DNA of 64,000 nucleotides from Allomyces macrogynus ATCC 38327 (Eukaryota; Blastocladiomycota; Blastocladiomycetes; Blastocladiales; Blastocladiaceae), in contig GG745356.1 in assembly GCA_000151295.1 (NCBI GenBank), positions 131,334 to 195,333 of the forward strand, written 5' to 3'. Below the pieces are notes generated by a model. That model had not been told where the DNA came from and did no database searches. It saw nothing but the letters and a program-made list of their open reading frames with translations. Below are positions 1-11,729 of this stretch, in pieces (the stretch's first letter is position 1; the number at the start of each line of letters is the position of its first letter). The position numbers and the translations under genes were made by a program.

Positions 1-1429
1 GCACGAGAATGGGGTGGAGAGCGGAGAGTGACGCCCGGTGGATTCACCGACCAGCTCCTCCGAGCCTGAGCGGAGAACCCGAGTGGACAATTGGGCCAGC
101 GTGAATATGGCCGAGGTAGTTGTGCTGAAAGCACGAATGGTGCCAATGACAGCACGCGGCGGGCCGAGGTCCAGCCGGTCGAGAAGAGTGCCAACAGACG
201 ACAAGGGGACAAACGTACGTGCGCCTGCAAATTACGGTCCCGCGGCGGCGGAATGTCGCAGAGTCGGACACGCTGCTGGGCCAGCAATCGCCACGAGAAA
301 GCGATTCGATGGGGGCAAACGGAAGCGGCCAAGTCGCGTGGCTCGACGGGTGCCAGTGGGGATACGAGATCAGGGCTCAAACGACGTGCAAGAATTGCCC
401 GGTGAGGTCGTGCGAATTAGAGTCCGGAGCTCGCAAGGTCGGAATACTGCCAGTTGCTGTTGCATGGGCCAGTGCGGCAGGTTGCAAACGATTTCGTCTA
501 AGAGTCGTGGGTGAGGAAAGATTCCAAAGGGCAGGCTGCATCGGCTCGAGCGTCTTGTGGCGAGCTCACCACAACCGTGCACTTTTCCGCGAACGCTCGT
601 CAACAGTGCGAACGTCGTTGGCGGCAACGGCGATGCGCGCGAACCGGCGCAGTGCGAGATGGGAGACAGGCGTGATATCCACATGGGACGCGTGCAGACC
701 AAGATCAAGCCTTGTTCGCGCACCGCGCAAGCCCCCATGCCCCTGAAACAAGCAGGCCAGGTTTCGTCGCAGCGCCACATGCATGCATCAGCTTGTTCCA
801 TGCCAACGTGACCGTGTACCTGCTCGCGGCAATCGCCTGCGCGTTTGGAGCCAAGCGAGACTCGATCAAACCCCGACCGTGGGAACCGCGCGGCAACACC
901 TCGCATCATCGAAGTGCAACCACCCCCTGCATCGGTTCCTCGATCGCCTTCAACCTTTCCCTGCTGGGCAACGACGTCACGTCCGCTCCCACGGACCGCG
1001 ACCACCTGCAGCAGCAACCCGGCCAAACTCCGCCCCACCCTTCCTTTGACGGCCTGCTGTTCGTTGCTGGAGCGTGTGCTGCCGCAGATCCCACGGTGCC
1101 CAATTGGACGCAACGTTATTGACAGGGCGATGATGGCGCGTGGACCCGCGCTTCGCAAAAGAATCATGCCCACTTTAATCCAAATCCAGGGCGACGCTGC
1201 CCGCGCCGGTTTTGGGCCTGTGCGCACGACCACAAGCTTGCTCGCATTGCTCGCGCGCGCACAGAAAGCCGCACGACGGTGCGGAAATCAGACCAGGCGT
1301 GCGCACGCTCGTCCGTTTCCTTCTGCTGCTCGCAGGGTCGTCTTCGTACCGCTGCAATGCTTGCCTGGTCGGATCCTTTGGTCAGCCTGATGACGAGTCG
1401 ACTCGACACAGGGCCTCGTTGCGCGCGCG
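1..1429. other. No supported gene
   Basis: GC-rich sequence with several overlapping open frames on both strands, the longest being 287 codons on the minus strand at 370-1233. None shows a family motif, a convincing start context or intron signals. I treat it as intergenic sequence upstream of the gene at 1537. Confidence 0.5.
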
Positions 1430-1435
1430 TATAAA
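1430..1435 (+). promoter_or_regulatory. TATA-like element
   Basis: A TATAAA hexamer in otherwise GC-rich sequence, about 100 bp upstream of the ATG at 1537. A pyrimidine-rich stretch lies between the two. Position and strand suit a core promoter of the 1537-2151 gene, but no transcription start is known. Confidence 0.45.
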
Positions 1436-1536
1436 GCGCGACTGGTCCCCCCATCGGCAGCGACTTGTCTCCTCACCGAAGCACAATCACCATCCCTTCT
1501 CCGTTACCTTTCCCGCCCCAAACTTGATCAACCACC

Positions 1537-2151
1537 ATGATCTGCCCGCCCGCCCCCGAGTTTGATACCGCACCAGCGACAACGACAGCGGTGCCACTCG
1601 CGCTGCCGTTGATCCCGTCCGTCCCGCACGTTGCCGCCGACCTCAAGGCCGTCCCGTCCCGACCCGCCCCGCTCGCTCTGCCTCTCACGCTGCCGTCCCT
1701 CGCGCCGTACGCGCCCGTGGACCTCGCATCACCAAGCATCCGGTGTGTGGTCATGCCACCGTTCGACTCGGAGCGTCTCGCGGCCACGATCCGGCGCTTG
1801 TCGTGCACGATGGACGTGCCCGCGGTCGGGCGCAAACTCAACCCGACCGTCAAGTTCCCGCGCATCCCGGCCCTGCCAGAGTCGCCGCGCGTCGTTACGC
1901 GCGCAAGGGAGGTCGATGAGAATGGAGAGGACGAGGATCAGGAAGAGCTCGCGCATCTCTCCAAGCGTCGGCGGTCGGTGAGCAAGTTGAACAAGGTCGC
2001 GGCCGCGTCGCTGCCGTCGCCGCTGTGGACCGACGAGGATACGGTCTCCGTCGATGCAGCATCGACGGCCGAGAGCCGTGCCCTGTGGCCCGCGACTGCC
2101 AACGAGGGCGCGCAGCTCTTCTCGGACGCGCGCGATGCCGCGCAGGTCTAA
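1537..2151 (+). CDS. Hypothetical protein, 204 aa, low complexity
   Basis: I do not recognise this protein. It is a single open frame starting at an ATG in a good context (CACC before ATG) just downstream of a TATA-like box and a C/T-rich leader. Codons end mostly in G or C, as in the real genes nearby. The N-terminal half is rich in Pro, Ala and Leu. A central segment (residues about 72-115) is more complex. An acidic stretch near residue 130 is followed by a basic KRRRSVSK cluster that could be a nuclear localisation signal. No membrane segment or signal peptide is visible. Function is unknown. An unannotated intron or a longer gene cannot be excluded. Confidence 0.45.
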   Translation: MICPPAPEFDTAPATTTAVPLALPLIPSVPHVAADLKAVPSRPAPLALPLTLPSLAPYAPVDLASPSIRCVVMPPFDSERLAATIRRLSCTMDVPAVGRKLNPTVKFPRIPALPESPRVVTRAREVDENGEDEDQEELAHLSKRRRSVSKLNKVAAASLPSPLWTDEDTVSVDAASTAESRALWPATANEGAQLFSDARDAAQV

Positions 2152-3467
2152 GGCGACATAAAGTACGCGTCGCGTATCGCGTGATTTCTCGCCGCGAGAA
2201 ACCTGAGTCGATATTTGTCCTTTTGCCGTTGTTTTTCCTCGTTGGATACCTGTTGTATTGTCGCTGTTGAGCGCGCGTAATCTGTCTGTTGGGAATGGCC
2301 TGTTGTACGCACGAAGCTTGTGAGCGGGTTGCCGGGTTGGGTGGCAAGTTGTCGCCGTCGTCGTGTATTCGTTTTTGATTTGGATGACGAAGAGGGTGGG
2401 GAGTGGGGTGTTGAAGATTTTTTACAGTGCAATCGAATAAAAAACCATATTTTGGAACAGATTTTTTTCCCCGTCGTGAGATTGGGCGCCTTCGTTTCGT
2501 CGACGACGACGACGTCGGTCGTCGATCTTCGTTCTTCCTCCATCAACTGCTGCAAGACGCGTCTTCACAGTCGTTTGCTGGGTCGTGATGGTGGTGGTTG
2601 TACGTCGTCTGGGCGACAGGGTCTCCCGGCTCATCGTCGTGCACGTGGTGGCGCGGCGCGGCTGGAGAGGCCCCTTGGCATGAACCAACCAGCATCACCG
2701 ACCTCCACCATCGCGCCAACGTCGCCACGGTAGGCCAACCGCTGCTCCAACCGACGCCCACATCTCGCCACCGCCCATCTGCACGCGACCGTGCCTGCCC
2801 TGCCGAGGAAGAGACGCTCGCCGCGCGACGCGCTCACTCCGGCTCCCGCTTGGCCATCGACACGAACGACTACCAGCAGCACCGGTCGCCTCGTGCTGGC
2901 ACGGGAATGCTCGATTGACCGACCGACCACTCCCCGCACGCAATCCGCTCGCGACTACACGCTTCCCGGCCGCCACGCCCGTGGTCACCGTGCGACCACG
3001 CTTCGTACCGCGCGCGCGCACGTCGTGCCGCCCACGACCACCCGAATTGGGCACCGAATCCGCGAGTGGTCAGCTGCTGCATCGCTTCTCCGCGCTCACG
3101 AGCGCACCTCGCTCAACGCTCGCCGTACACCGTGTCCTTACGGTCGTGCTCGCCCGAATTTGCTGTCGTGCGCGTTGCAACGTTTCTCGTATGTCGTCCT
3201 CTCTTGTGGAATTCGTCGTCCCGGATGGTGGCAACCGGCCTGGGAGAGGTGGCGGCGTGGACAATCACTCGGTGCATGAACGTGCTATCAAACCGCCCGT
3301 TCTTACGTTGGCCGTACCCCCACGCCGCGCGTCGCCATCGTCCCCGTCGCCATCCTCCCCCGCGCGCCATCCCCGCAGCAGCAGCGTGTTACCGCGCTTC
3401 CAGAGCGGTTCGACTGACCTCTGTCGCGCTGCCAACTCGAATCTAGTCCCCTCTCTCTCTCGCAACG
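2152..3467. other. Intergenic, no supported gene
   Basis: Contains the 3' flank of the 1537 gene, with T-rich stretches near 2225-2260 and 2455-2470, and the leader of the gene at 3468. The small overlapping frames between 2600 and 3460 lack recognisable motifs. A CT-repeat sits immediately before the ATG at 3468. Confidence 0.45.
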
Positions 3468-5465
3468 ATGCCGCGACCACCGTGCCCAACACGCGCCGCG
3501 CGTGTGCCTTCGTGCCGCCGGTCGCCGTTCACCGCTGCGTCCCCAGTCCTCGTCACGCTGGTCGTGCTCGTCCTCGCCGCCGCGCTCACGGCGCACGCGG
3601 CGCCGCAATCCAGCGGCGGGTCGTCGGCACAGTGCATTGACGTGACCCCGACCGACAACACGCAGCTGTGCTACGGGTTCCCGAAACTGCAAGTGCCCAA
3701 GAACATGGGCGCGTTTATCGGGCAGTACCTGCCGACCAACGGCACAGTCCCCGCAGGCGCGCCCGCGGCCGCCGTCAATTCGGCCAGCGACTTCCAGGCG
3801 GTCATGTCGTTTGCCGTGCGGTCCGGGTTCGCGGCATTCGCGCAGCGGTCGTTCAAGTGTGTTCCGACGGTCCTCAACGGGCGGTGGTACAAGGCCATGA
3901 CGTGTGCGGCAGCCGCGTCGTTTGCGGCTAAGTCCGGGTGTCCCGCCGCGGGGGCGACTCTGTGTCCCGCGACTGTCGACGAGTTTTTCCTGACGTTCTC
4001 GCAGGCCGTGGCGCACTCGAGCAACAATTGCCCCTCCGAGGCGGCGGGCGCGGTCTCGGCGATGCAGTCCGGGTCGAGTATTCGCAAGTCGGCGGTTGCC
4101 GAGAATTGTGTCGACGGGAAAGTCATTGAAGGTAAAGCACTGTGCGGCTTCTCGTCGGTCGCACAGGCGTGTGCGCACTCGTGCCCGGACTCAGATTTTA
4201 TCGCGACGCTCAAGCCCGATAAGGACGAGGCGTGCAAGACGGCGATCAGTAACCACAAGCCGTCGCCGCCGCCGACGGTCGAGTTTCTCTCGGCGAGCTC
4301 GTCGACGTCGTCGGTCGCGTCGTCGAATAGTCCATCGGGTACCGGCGCGGGTGCGGCGGTAGCGTCGGCCGCTCCGTCGGCGACGCCCTCGGGCACGACC
4401 GACGCGCTCGCGGCCAACTCGTCGGGCGACGGGTTCATGGAAAAGCAGGTCCTCGGCGTGCAAGGAAAATACTGGGTGTTTGGCGGTGCCGGCCTGGTCG
4501 GCGTAATTGCGATCGTCGCTGGGCTTTTGATCGTGCGTAAGCGCAAGTCGGCCACCGCGAGTGCCGCAGCCAAGCGGGATATGCGCGAAATGGACGACAA
4601 GCCCATGGCCCGCGGTGCGCCGCCCGACACGTTTGGCAACATGCCCCCCGGATCGCCGGGCGAGTTTGGGTCGGGCAAGCACGCCGAGGCTCTCGATCAA
4701 GGACAGTACTTTGACGACCGGTACGGCGCGCCGCCGCCACAAGGGAACGGGTACCCGCCGAGTCCCGCCGGTGCAGGGTACGGCAACGACTATTACGGCC
4801 AAGGGAACTCGCCGGCGGGCCCAATGCCGGCACCGCTCCCGCCCAACTCGCCGATGAATAACAACAACACGAATGCATCGCGGTCGCGTGAGACGTGGGC
4901 TGCCGTCGCGCCGCGCCAGTCGGTGCGGCCGCGGTCGATGATGCCGCACTCGGTCCCGCGTGCGCGGCCGGTCGTCTTGTCGTACGCGCCGCGACTCGAA
5001 GACGAGCTCGACCTGCACCGCGGCGATATGGTCACGCTTTGGGAAGATAATGGCGACGGGTATGGGTACGGACAAGTGGCGGACGGTCGCGAGGGCGTGT
5101 TCCCGCTCATGTGCCTTGCGCCCGAGGACGCGCCGCCGATGCCGCCGATGCCGCCGCAAGCACCGCAGAACAAGCAGCAGCAGGGCCCACCTAACGGTCC
5201 GGCACCGCAAGAGGGCGGGATTCGCGAGACGGTCATCAACCCGACGGCCTACCGGTTCACACAGTACACGGTCGCGTCGGACTCGGACGACGACGAGTAC
5301 CCGCCGCCGCCGCCGCCGCCCGCGGGGATGCGTGGGCCCGGTGGACCGCCACCGGCGGCGTACCGCCCGAACAACGGCGGGCCGCAACTCCACCAACCGC
5401 AGCCGAGTTACGGTGGAGGTGGTGGGTACGGCGGCGGGAATGCCGGGTACAGCAATGGCCGGTAA
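3468..5465 (+). CDS. Secreted-ectodomain, single-pass membrane protein with C-terminal SH3 domain
   Basis: A 665-residue, intronless type I membrane protein. Residues about 25-46 form a hydrophobic signal peptide ending near AHAAPQ. The ectodomain (to about 325) is Cys-rich, with a repeated C...C spacing that suggests disulphides, and ends in a Ser/Thr/Ala stalk. A transmembrane helix lies at about 335-356, followed by a basic RKRKS stop-transfer signal. The cytoplasmic part is Pro/Gly/Tyr-rich and holds an SH3 domain at about 497-554, with the SYAPRLEDELDLHRGD and GREGVFPLMCL cores. The usual Trp of the RT/n-Src region is replaced by Tyr (DGYGYG). The tail is poly-Pro and Gly-rich, so it may bind its own or other SH3 domains. 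Such SH3 membrane proteins resemble fungal surface sensors (Fus1/Sho1 logic), but the ligand and pathway are unknown. Confidence 0.85.
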   Translation: MPRPPCPTRAARVPSCRRSPFTAASPVLVTLVVLVLAAALTAHAAPQSSGGSSAQCIDVTPTDNTQLCYGFPKLQVPKNMGAFIGQYLPTNGTVPAGAPAAAVNSASDFQAVMSFAVRSGFAAFAQRSFKCVPTVLNGRWYKAMTCAAAASFAAKSGCPAAGATLCPATVDEFFLTFSQAVAHSSNNCPSEAAGAVSAMQSGSSIRKSAVAENCVDGKVIEGKALCGFSSVAQACAHSCPDSDFIATLKPDKDEACKTAISNHKPSPPPTVEFLSASSSTSSVASSNSPSGTGAGAAVASAAPSATPSGTTDALAANSSGDGFMEKQVLGVQGKYWVFGGAGLVGVIAIVAGLLIVRKRKSATASAAAKRDMREMDDKPMARGAPPDTFGNMPPGSPGEFGSGKHAEALDQGQYFDDRYGAPPPQGNGYPPSPAGAGYGNDYYGQGNSPAGPMPAPLPPNSPMNNNNTNASRSRETWAAVAPRQSVRPRSMMPHSVPRARPVVLSYAPRLEDELDLHRGDMVTLWEDNGDGYGYGQVADGREGVFPLMCLAPEDAPPMPPMPPQAPQNKQQQGPPNGPAPQEGGIRETVINPTAYRFTQYTVASDSDDDEYPPPPPPPAGMRGPGGPPPAAYRPNNGGPQLHQPQPSYGGGGGYGGGNAGYSNGR

Positions 5466-6189
5466 TGGCCGGTGGTAGAGTGCTTGTGACCTTAGACGCT
5501 GGTTGCTTCCCATCCGTTTTTGCTTTGCCGTTGTATTCCCTTGTGTTTTTGCGCCCATCCACCCGTGCTTTGCGCACCTGCTCTGTTTTTTCTTTTGTCC
5601 TTGTTCGTCAATTCCGTTAGACTTGCCCCTACTTTCTTTTTGCACTGCTCCCTTCAAATTTGTTGCCTGTCAATTATGCGTTACGACGCACCCCATTTTG
5701 ATCAGTTTTGAATCGCTTTTGTGATACGTCGCGGCCATCGCCCAGCGGCCACACTTGCTGTCACTCAATGATGGCCAGCAATTGTCGGTTATTTTGCTCA
5801 TCCAGCACTGGTTCCAACAGCAGCAGTCATATCATGACGCAAATTATCGCGCCAGATCCCATCGGATGCCAGGGATTGGAGGCTGGCCTCCTCTTCAAGA
5901 GGACAATGCTGCGTTGTATCATGACCAACAGCACACGTCTGCAAGAAGGCGCGCACTTGAATCACAAGCAATGCACAGGTGGAGTGATTTGAATGTGTAT
6001 ATGAACTTCAAATAATGATCAGCACACAGCTGGACCACCAATCCTGCCACTGCCACAGATTGAGGCCAAACGAGTCGCAAACAAGGTGGAGGGTGTAGTT
6101 GCAGAGTGAAAGAGCGCTGCAATATTCGGAGCAGTACTTGAAAATTGTGGAGGAGTATGCTGCATCAATTGTTTCAGGCATGACCATCA

Positions 6190-7086
6190 ATGAGGATGGA
6201 GTCTGCAGCAAAATCAATTGAACAATCGTTCTGGTGCTGTCTGAATGACAATGTAAACAGCAAAGAAACCATCAGTCATTTTGTCGAGTCATTTTGGTTG
6301 CGCGTTATGGGCAGAACAGTGGCAAAAAGGGTCAGGCCATTGAAATGGATTGCACTAGAGATGCTTTGCAAAAGTTTGAGGTCAAGGTTTCTGTGTGCTG
6401 TTACTAACAGCACTGTTTGTGTGACCCATGCGACTGCCACTTCTGCCATTCTCCTGCTGTCACCTGGCAAGGATGGCACCTTCAAGAAGATGGCCAAGGT
6501 GCTCATACAGGCCAAGGCCAGGCTGGTGGACATCCAGAAGTGCAAGAAGAGCACAGCCAAAGGCAAGTTGGCGAAACATACCATCATCTTCAAGTGGAAT
6601 CAAGGAGTCAAGAAGCAAATTGTGGTAAAGGAGTATCTTGGCCACATGGCTGAGACTGGTGGGCAAGTTAACAATCTTGCTGTCACCCATCAAGTCTGTG
6701 CCATGTTTGACTTGTTAGACCTGCTCCCTGTGGGAGCATGCCCCTCACTCAATGTCAACATGCTTACCAACTGGATTGGCAAGCACATTCTAGTGACAGC
6801 TGTTGCCACCAAGCACTGCATCAACAGCAAGCTGGGCAAGACTGGCATTGCCCCTGACTTGCTCACTGATTTGCAGGCACTGGTGTGTCCTGTGTACCTG
6901 ACTGATGATTTCTCCTGGCTGGGCAATCACTCACCCAAGTTTCATATCCCCTCCTTGTAGAAGGACTATCTGCAATTTGCCAAGTACTCTGATGAGGCCA
7001 TGGAGGCTGTCAACCAGGAGATGGCTGAGGCTGCAGAAAAGAATACTGTTGAGGAGGATGTCTGCATGAACTCAAGTCAGCAGTGA
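6190..7086 (+). pseudogene. Broken ORF of unknown family in CpG-depleted island
   Basis: An open frame of 256 codons ends at TAG (6958-6960). The same frame then continues for another 41 sense codons to TGA at 7084-7086, so the first stop looks like a CAG-to-TAG change. The protein has a Lys-rich middle (around KKMAKVLIQAKARLVDIQK) and no motif I recognise. Codon use is unlike the surrounding genes, with few G/C-ending codons. The start at 6190 is only the first ATG; the frame before it is closed. It is probably a remnant of a repeat-encoded or multicopy gene. Function is unknown. Confidence 0.4.
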
Positions 7087-7447
7087 CTGTGTGGTGCAAT
7101 CAATCCAGCAAGTGGGTCAGTGGCCTCAGTGGCACAGAAGTGGTGTTCTTGCTGCTGGTGTGTGCTCACAGATGAGGTATAGAACAGCCAGGTCTATGAT
7201 CACTTGATGCTGGTAGAGCTCAACCAGTTTGTTTAGCTCATCGTCAAAATCCAAGGCGTCCTGTGGGGTTGGCAGGATGACAGTGCTTGGTGGCCTGCAC
7301 AACAAGTTGGAGGTTCATGTTGTTGCGCCTGTGTGTATGTTTGTATGCACTTGGAAGGAGCAGTTACCTTTATGTGTGTGTTTTGAGAAAAAGCCTTGGC
7401 CTCAAAGATTGCCAAGTCAATCAGCCTGGCAAAGTGAACGTTGGTGA

Positions 7448-7529
7448 TGACAACTACAGGATTCGAATCTGTGCAGGCAGAGCCTAATTGATTTCTAGTC
7501 AATCTCCTAAACCACTTGGACACATTGTC
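7448..7529 (-). tRNA. tRNA-Ser(AGA)-like sequence, probably decayed
   Basis: On the minus strand, 82 nt fold as a class II tRNA. The acceptor stem GACAATG pairs with AGTTGTC (five Watson-Crick pairs, one G-U, one mismatch). There is a D-arm TCC/GGA with AAGTGGTTTA between, and an anticodon arm ATTGA-CTAGAAA-TCAAT with anticodon AGA. A long variable arm AGGC/GCCT precedes a T-arm with loop TTCGAAT. Compared with the usual eukaryotic tRNA-Ser, several differences fall where CpG is expected (CCAAGTGG for CCGAGTGG, CCTGCACAG for CCCGCGCAG). The 53-61 pair is broken (A-C), and the discriminator is A rather than G. No T-run follows directly. It is either a decayed tRNA gene or the head of a tRNA-derived SINE. 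Confidence 0.65.
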
Positions 7530-7530
7530 A

Positions 7531-8050
7531 AAAAGTGCTGGATTTCACCAAGTTGGTTCAGAAAAATAGAGCTGGGCTATATATTGTTTTGTGCGTCGCG
7601 TCTGTTCTCTCATGTTTGCCATTCCTCTTTTCAGCCAGCCTTTTGGGGGCCGCCTTGTTAGGCGGTCAGTCTGGCTGCCACCCACAGTCGCGCCCACTTG
7701 GTTCTGCGTTTAATCCAAGATTGGAGCCGGTATTTGGGGCTGTGGTGTGCAAGGACAGCAACCAAGATCAGATATTTCTTTGTAGGGAGGGCATTGATGC
7801 GCTTGGGTTTGTCATTTTGGACTCAAGGTGTCCAAGACCAAGGTTCTTACAACAACGACCAAACAGAAATGAAGCGAGACTACGGGACAGGATCATATTG
7901 AACGCGAACCAACGTATCACCAAACCAGAAACATCAACCATGACACTGCAGGAAGGCCGGGTCGCAATGGCCGCGATCACTTGCGGCCCAGACAACGGGG
8001 CCATGAACGCGGCACATGCTCTCCCGCCCCAACCCTCTGGCAAGATGCGC
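7531..8050. other. Transition from island to SDH1 3' flank
   Basis: Composition returns gradually to GC-rich. I see no gene. The long plus-strand open frame starting at 7535 runs into the antisense of SDH1 and is a shadow. Confidence 0.5.
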
Positions 8051-10328
8051 TTAGTAGACACGCTTGGCCGGTGGCACGGGCTTGCACTCGTTCTCATCGA
8101 GCGTCGTCTTTGTGACGGCGCGGTACTTGAGCGTCGTCTCGCGCGTCTTGTCGTCGTGCCACGAGAGCGTGTGCTTCTGCCAGTTCTCGTCGTCGCGCTC
8201 CTTGTAGTCCTCACGCGCGTGCGCACCACGCGACTCCTTGCGGGCCGCCGCCGAGTACATGGTCTGGACCGCGCAGGTCAACAGGTTCTGCAGCTCGAGC
8301 GTCTCGACCAGGTCGGTGTTCCAGATCAGACCCTTGTCGGTGACGCGCACATCCTCAAACGACTTGACGACCTCGTCAATCTTCTGAACACCTTCGTCGA
8401 GCGTCTCCTGCGTGCGGAACACGGCCGCGTCCGACTGCATCACCTTCTGCATGGCGAGACGAATCTCGGCGGTACCCTTCGGGCCCTGTGCGTTACGCAT
8501 CGTGTCGAGGTTCGCAAACGACGCGTAACCGGCGTCCTTGGCGATCGGCGCGAGCGGCTTGCCCGGCTCGGTCGTCTCGGCAATGTGGTTGGCGACCGCG
8601 CGACCAAACACGACAATATCGAGCAGCGAGTTGGCGCCGAGACGGTTTGCGCCGTGCACCGAAACACACGCGGCCTCACCGGCCGCATAGAGGCCAGGCA
8701 CGATCTTGTCGTTCCCGTTCTCGTCGATCGTCAGGACCTCGCCCGTGTACTTGGTCGGAATACCACCCATGTTGTAGTGCACGGTCGGAATGACGGGAAT
8801 CGGCTCCTTGGTCACATCGACACCGGCGAAAATCGCCGCCGTCTCCGAAATACCAGGCAGGCGCTCGTGCAGGACCTCCTTGGGCAGGTGCGACAGCTGC
8901 AAGTAAATGTGGTCGGCCTCGGGACCGACACCGCGGCCCTCGCGGATTTCAATCGTCATCGACCGCGACACGACATCGCGCGACGCGAGATCCTTGGCGG
9001 TCGGCGCGTACCGCGCCATGAACGGCTCGCCCTTGCCGTTCAACAGGATACCGCCCTCACCACGCGCGCCCTCGGTGATTAGGCACCCAGACCCGTAAAC
9101 ACCTGTCGGGTGGAACTGCACAAACTCGAGGTCCTGCAGGGGCAACCCGGCGCGCGCGACCATGGCATTACCGTCGCCCGTGCACGTGTGCGCGGACGTA
9201 CACGAGAAGTAGGCGCGGCCGTACCCGCCCGTGGCCAACACCGTCTTGTGCGCCAAGAATCGGTGCAGCGTGCCGTCCTCCATGCACAGCGCCGTGACAC
9301 CCTTGCACACGCCGTCCTCCATGATCAGGTCCATGGCAAAGTACTCGATAAAGTAGTTGGTGTTGTGCCGCAGCGACTGGCCGTAGAGCGTGTGCAGGAT
9401 CGCGTGGCCCGTACGGTCCGCGACGGCCGCACACCGGTACGCCTGCCCGCCCTTACCAAACTCGAGCGACTGCCCACCAAACGCGCGCTGGTAAATCTTG
9501 CCGTCCTTGGTCCGGGAAAAGGGCACGCCGTACTGCTCGAGCTCAATCACCGAGTTGGGCGCCTCCTTGCACATGTAGTGGATCGCGTCCTGGTCACCGA
9601 GCCAGTCGGACCCCTTGACCGTGTCGTACATGTGCCACCGCCAGTCGTCCTTGGTCATGTTGCCGAGCGCCGCGTTGATCCCGCCCTGCGCGGCGACCGT
9701 GTGCGAACGCGTCGGGAACAGCTTCGACAGGCAAGCAACATTGAACCCGGCTTCGGCGAGACCAAAGGCCGCACGGAGACCGGCACCACCGGCACCGACG
9801 ACGATCGCGTCGTACTCGTGGTCGATGACGGTGTAGGGCAGCGTCGAAGTGGCTGTGTTGTTGTTGATCTTGATCTGGATGGTTGAAATCGGAGTGAGGA
9901 GAGGTAAGTGTCGTGCGGGGATCGCGGAGAGCGCCCGAGAGCAAGAATGAGCGCACCTCGGCCGTCTTGGCGCGCAGCGGCTCCGTGGCCTGGACCTGGG
10001 CACGGAGGGCCGACGACGAGAAGGCGCGCGACTCTGGAAAAAGGGAGGATGGGATGGTGAGGCGAAGGGTCCATTGCAAAATCGGCACCAACTGGCACAG
10101 CGCGCCGTTCCGCGGGAGCACCGCGCACGAGCGCAATGGCGAGCAATACGGGCGCGTGCGGCACTTGATCAGTGTCGAGGCATGCAACACGTACGAATGC
10201 GCGAGGCAGACTTGGCCTAAAAATGAGCAATACCACGAGTCGGTGAGCTCGCTGAACGTGGCGCAGACAACATCCCCGGGACCGTAACGCGCGCAACAAC
10301 GCACCAGCAAGGACCGGAGGGCGCTCAT
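8051..10328 (-). CDS. SDH1: Succinate dehydrogenase flavoprotein subunit, mitochondrial
   Basis: Oxidises succinate to fumarate and passes electrons to ubiquinone as the FAD subunit of respiratory complex II. The last exon (9874-8051) carries the FAD-binding [19 protein letters not shown] and the [10 protein letters not shown] segment with the His that binds FAD covalently. It also has the active-site [21 protein letters not shown] region and ends LKYRAV...KRVY. Exon 2 (10033-9957) encodes [14 protein letters not shown], part of the mitochondrial presequence. It is joined in phase across a GTGCGC...CCAG intron (9956-9875). Exon 1 starts at ATG 10328 ([14 protein letters not shown]); its donor is not certain, because the best-looking GTACGT near 10194 is out of phase. 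All catalytic blocks are present. The gene diverges from the damaged GluRS gene. Confidence 0.95.
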
Positions 10329-11711
<1,383 letters not shown>

Positions 11712-11729
11712 GTAGAAGAGATTTTTGTG

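Larger units (their letters stand above)
5706..7530. mobile_element. CpG-depleted, lower-GC island, probably decayed repeat
   Basis: Base composition changes sharply from the flanking GC- and CpG-rich DNA. I count no CG dinucleotide at all from 6574 to 7241, while TG and CA are abundant. The island holds one broken ORF (6190-7086), a shorter upstream frame (5755-6015) and a decayed tRNA-Ser. No terminal repeats, target duplications, reverse transcriptase or transposase motif could be recognised, so the class of element is unknown. The composition is what long-term cytosine methylation and deamination of a silenced repeat would give. Confidence 0.45.

Noticed and set aside
370..1233. 287-codon minus-strand frame
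   Set aside because: No motif, no good start, and overlapping frames on the other strand are similar; probably chance in GC-rich DNA.
4191..5657. 488-codon minus-strand frame
   Set aside because: Antisense of the SH3 membrane protein; Arg-rich with no motif.
7535..9082. 515-codon plus-strand frame
   Set aside because: It is the antisense of SDH1, whose minus-strand protein is conserved from end to end.
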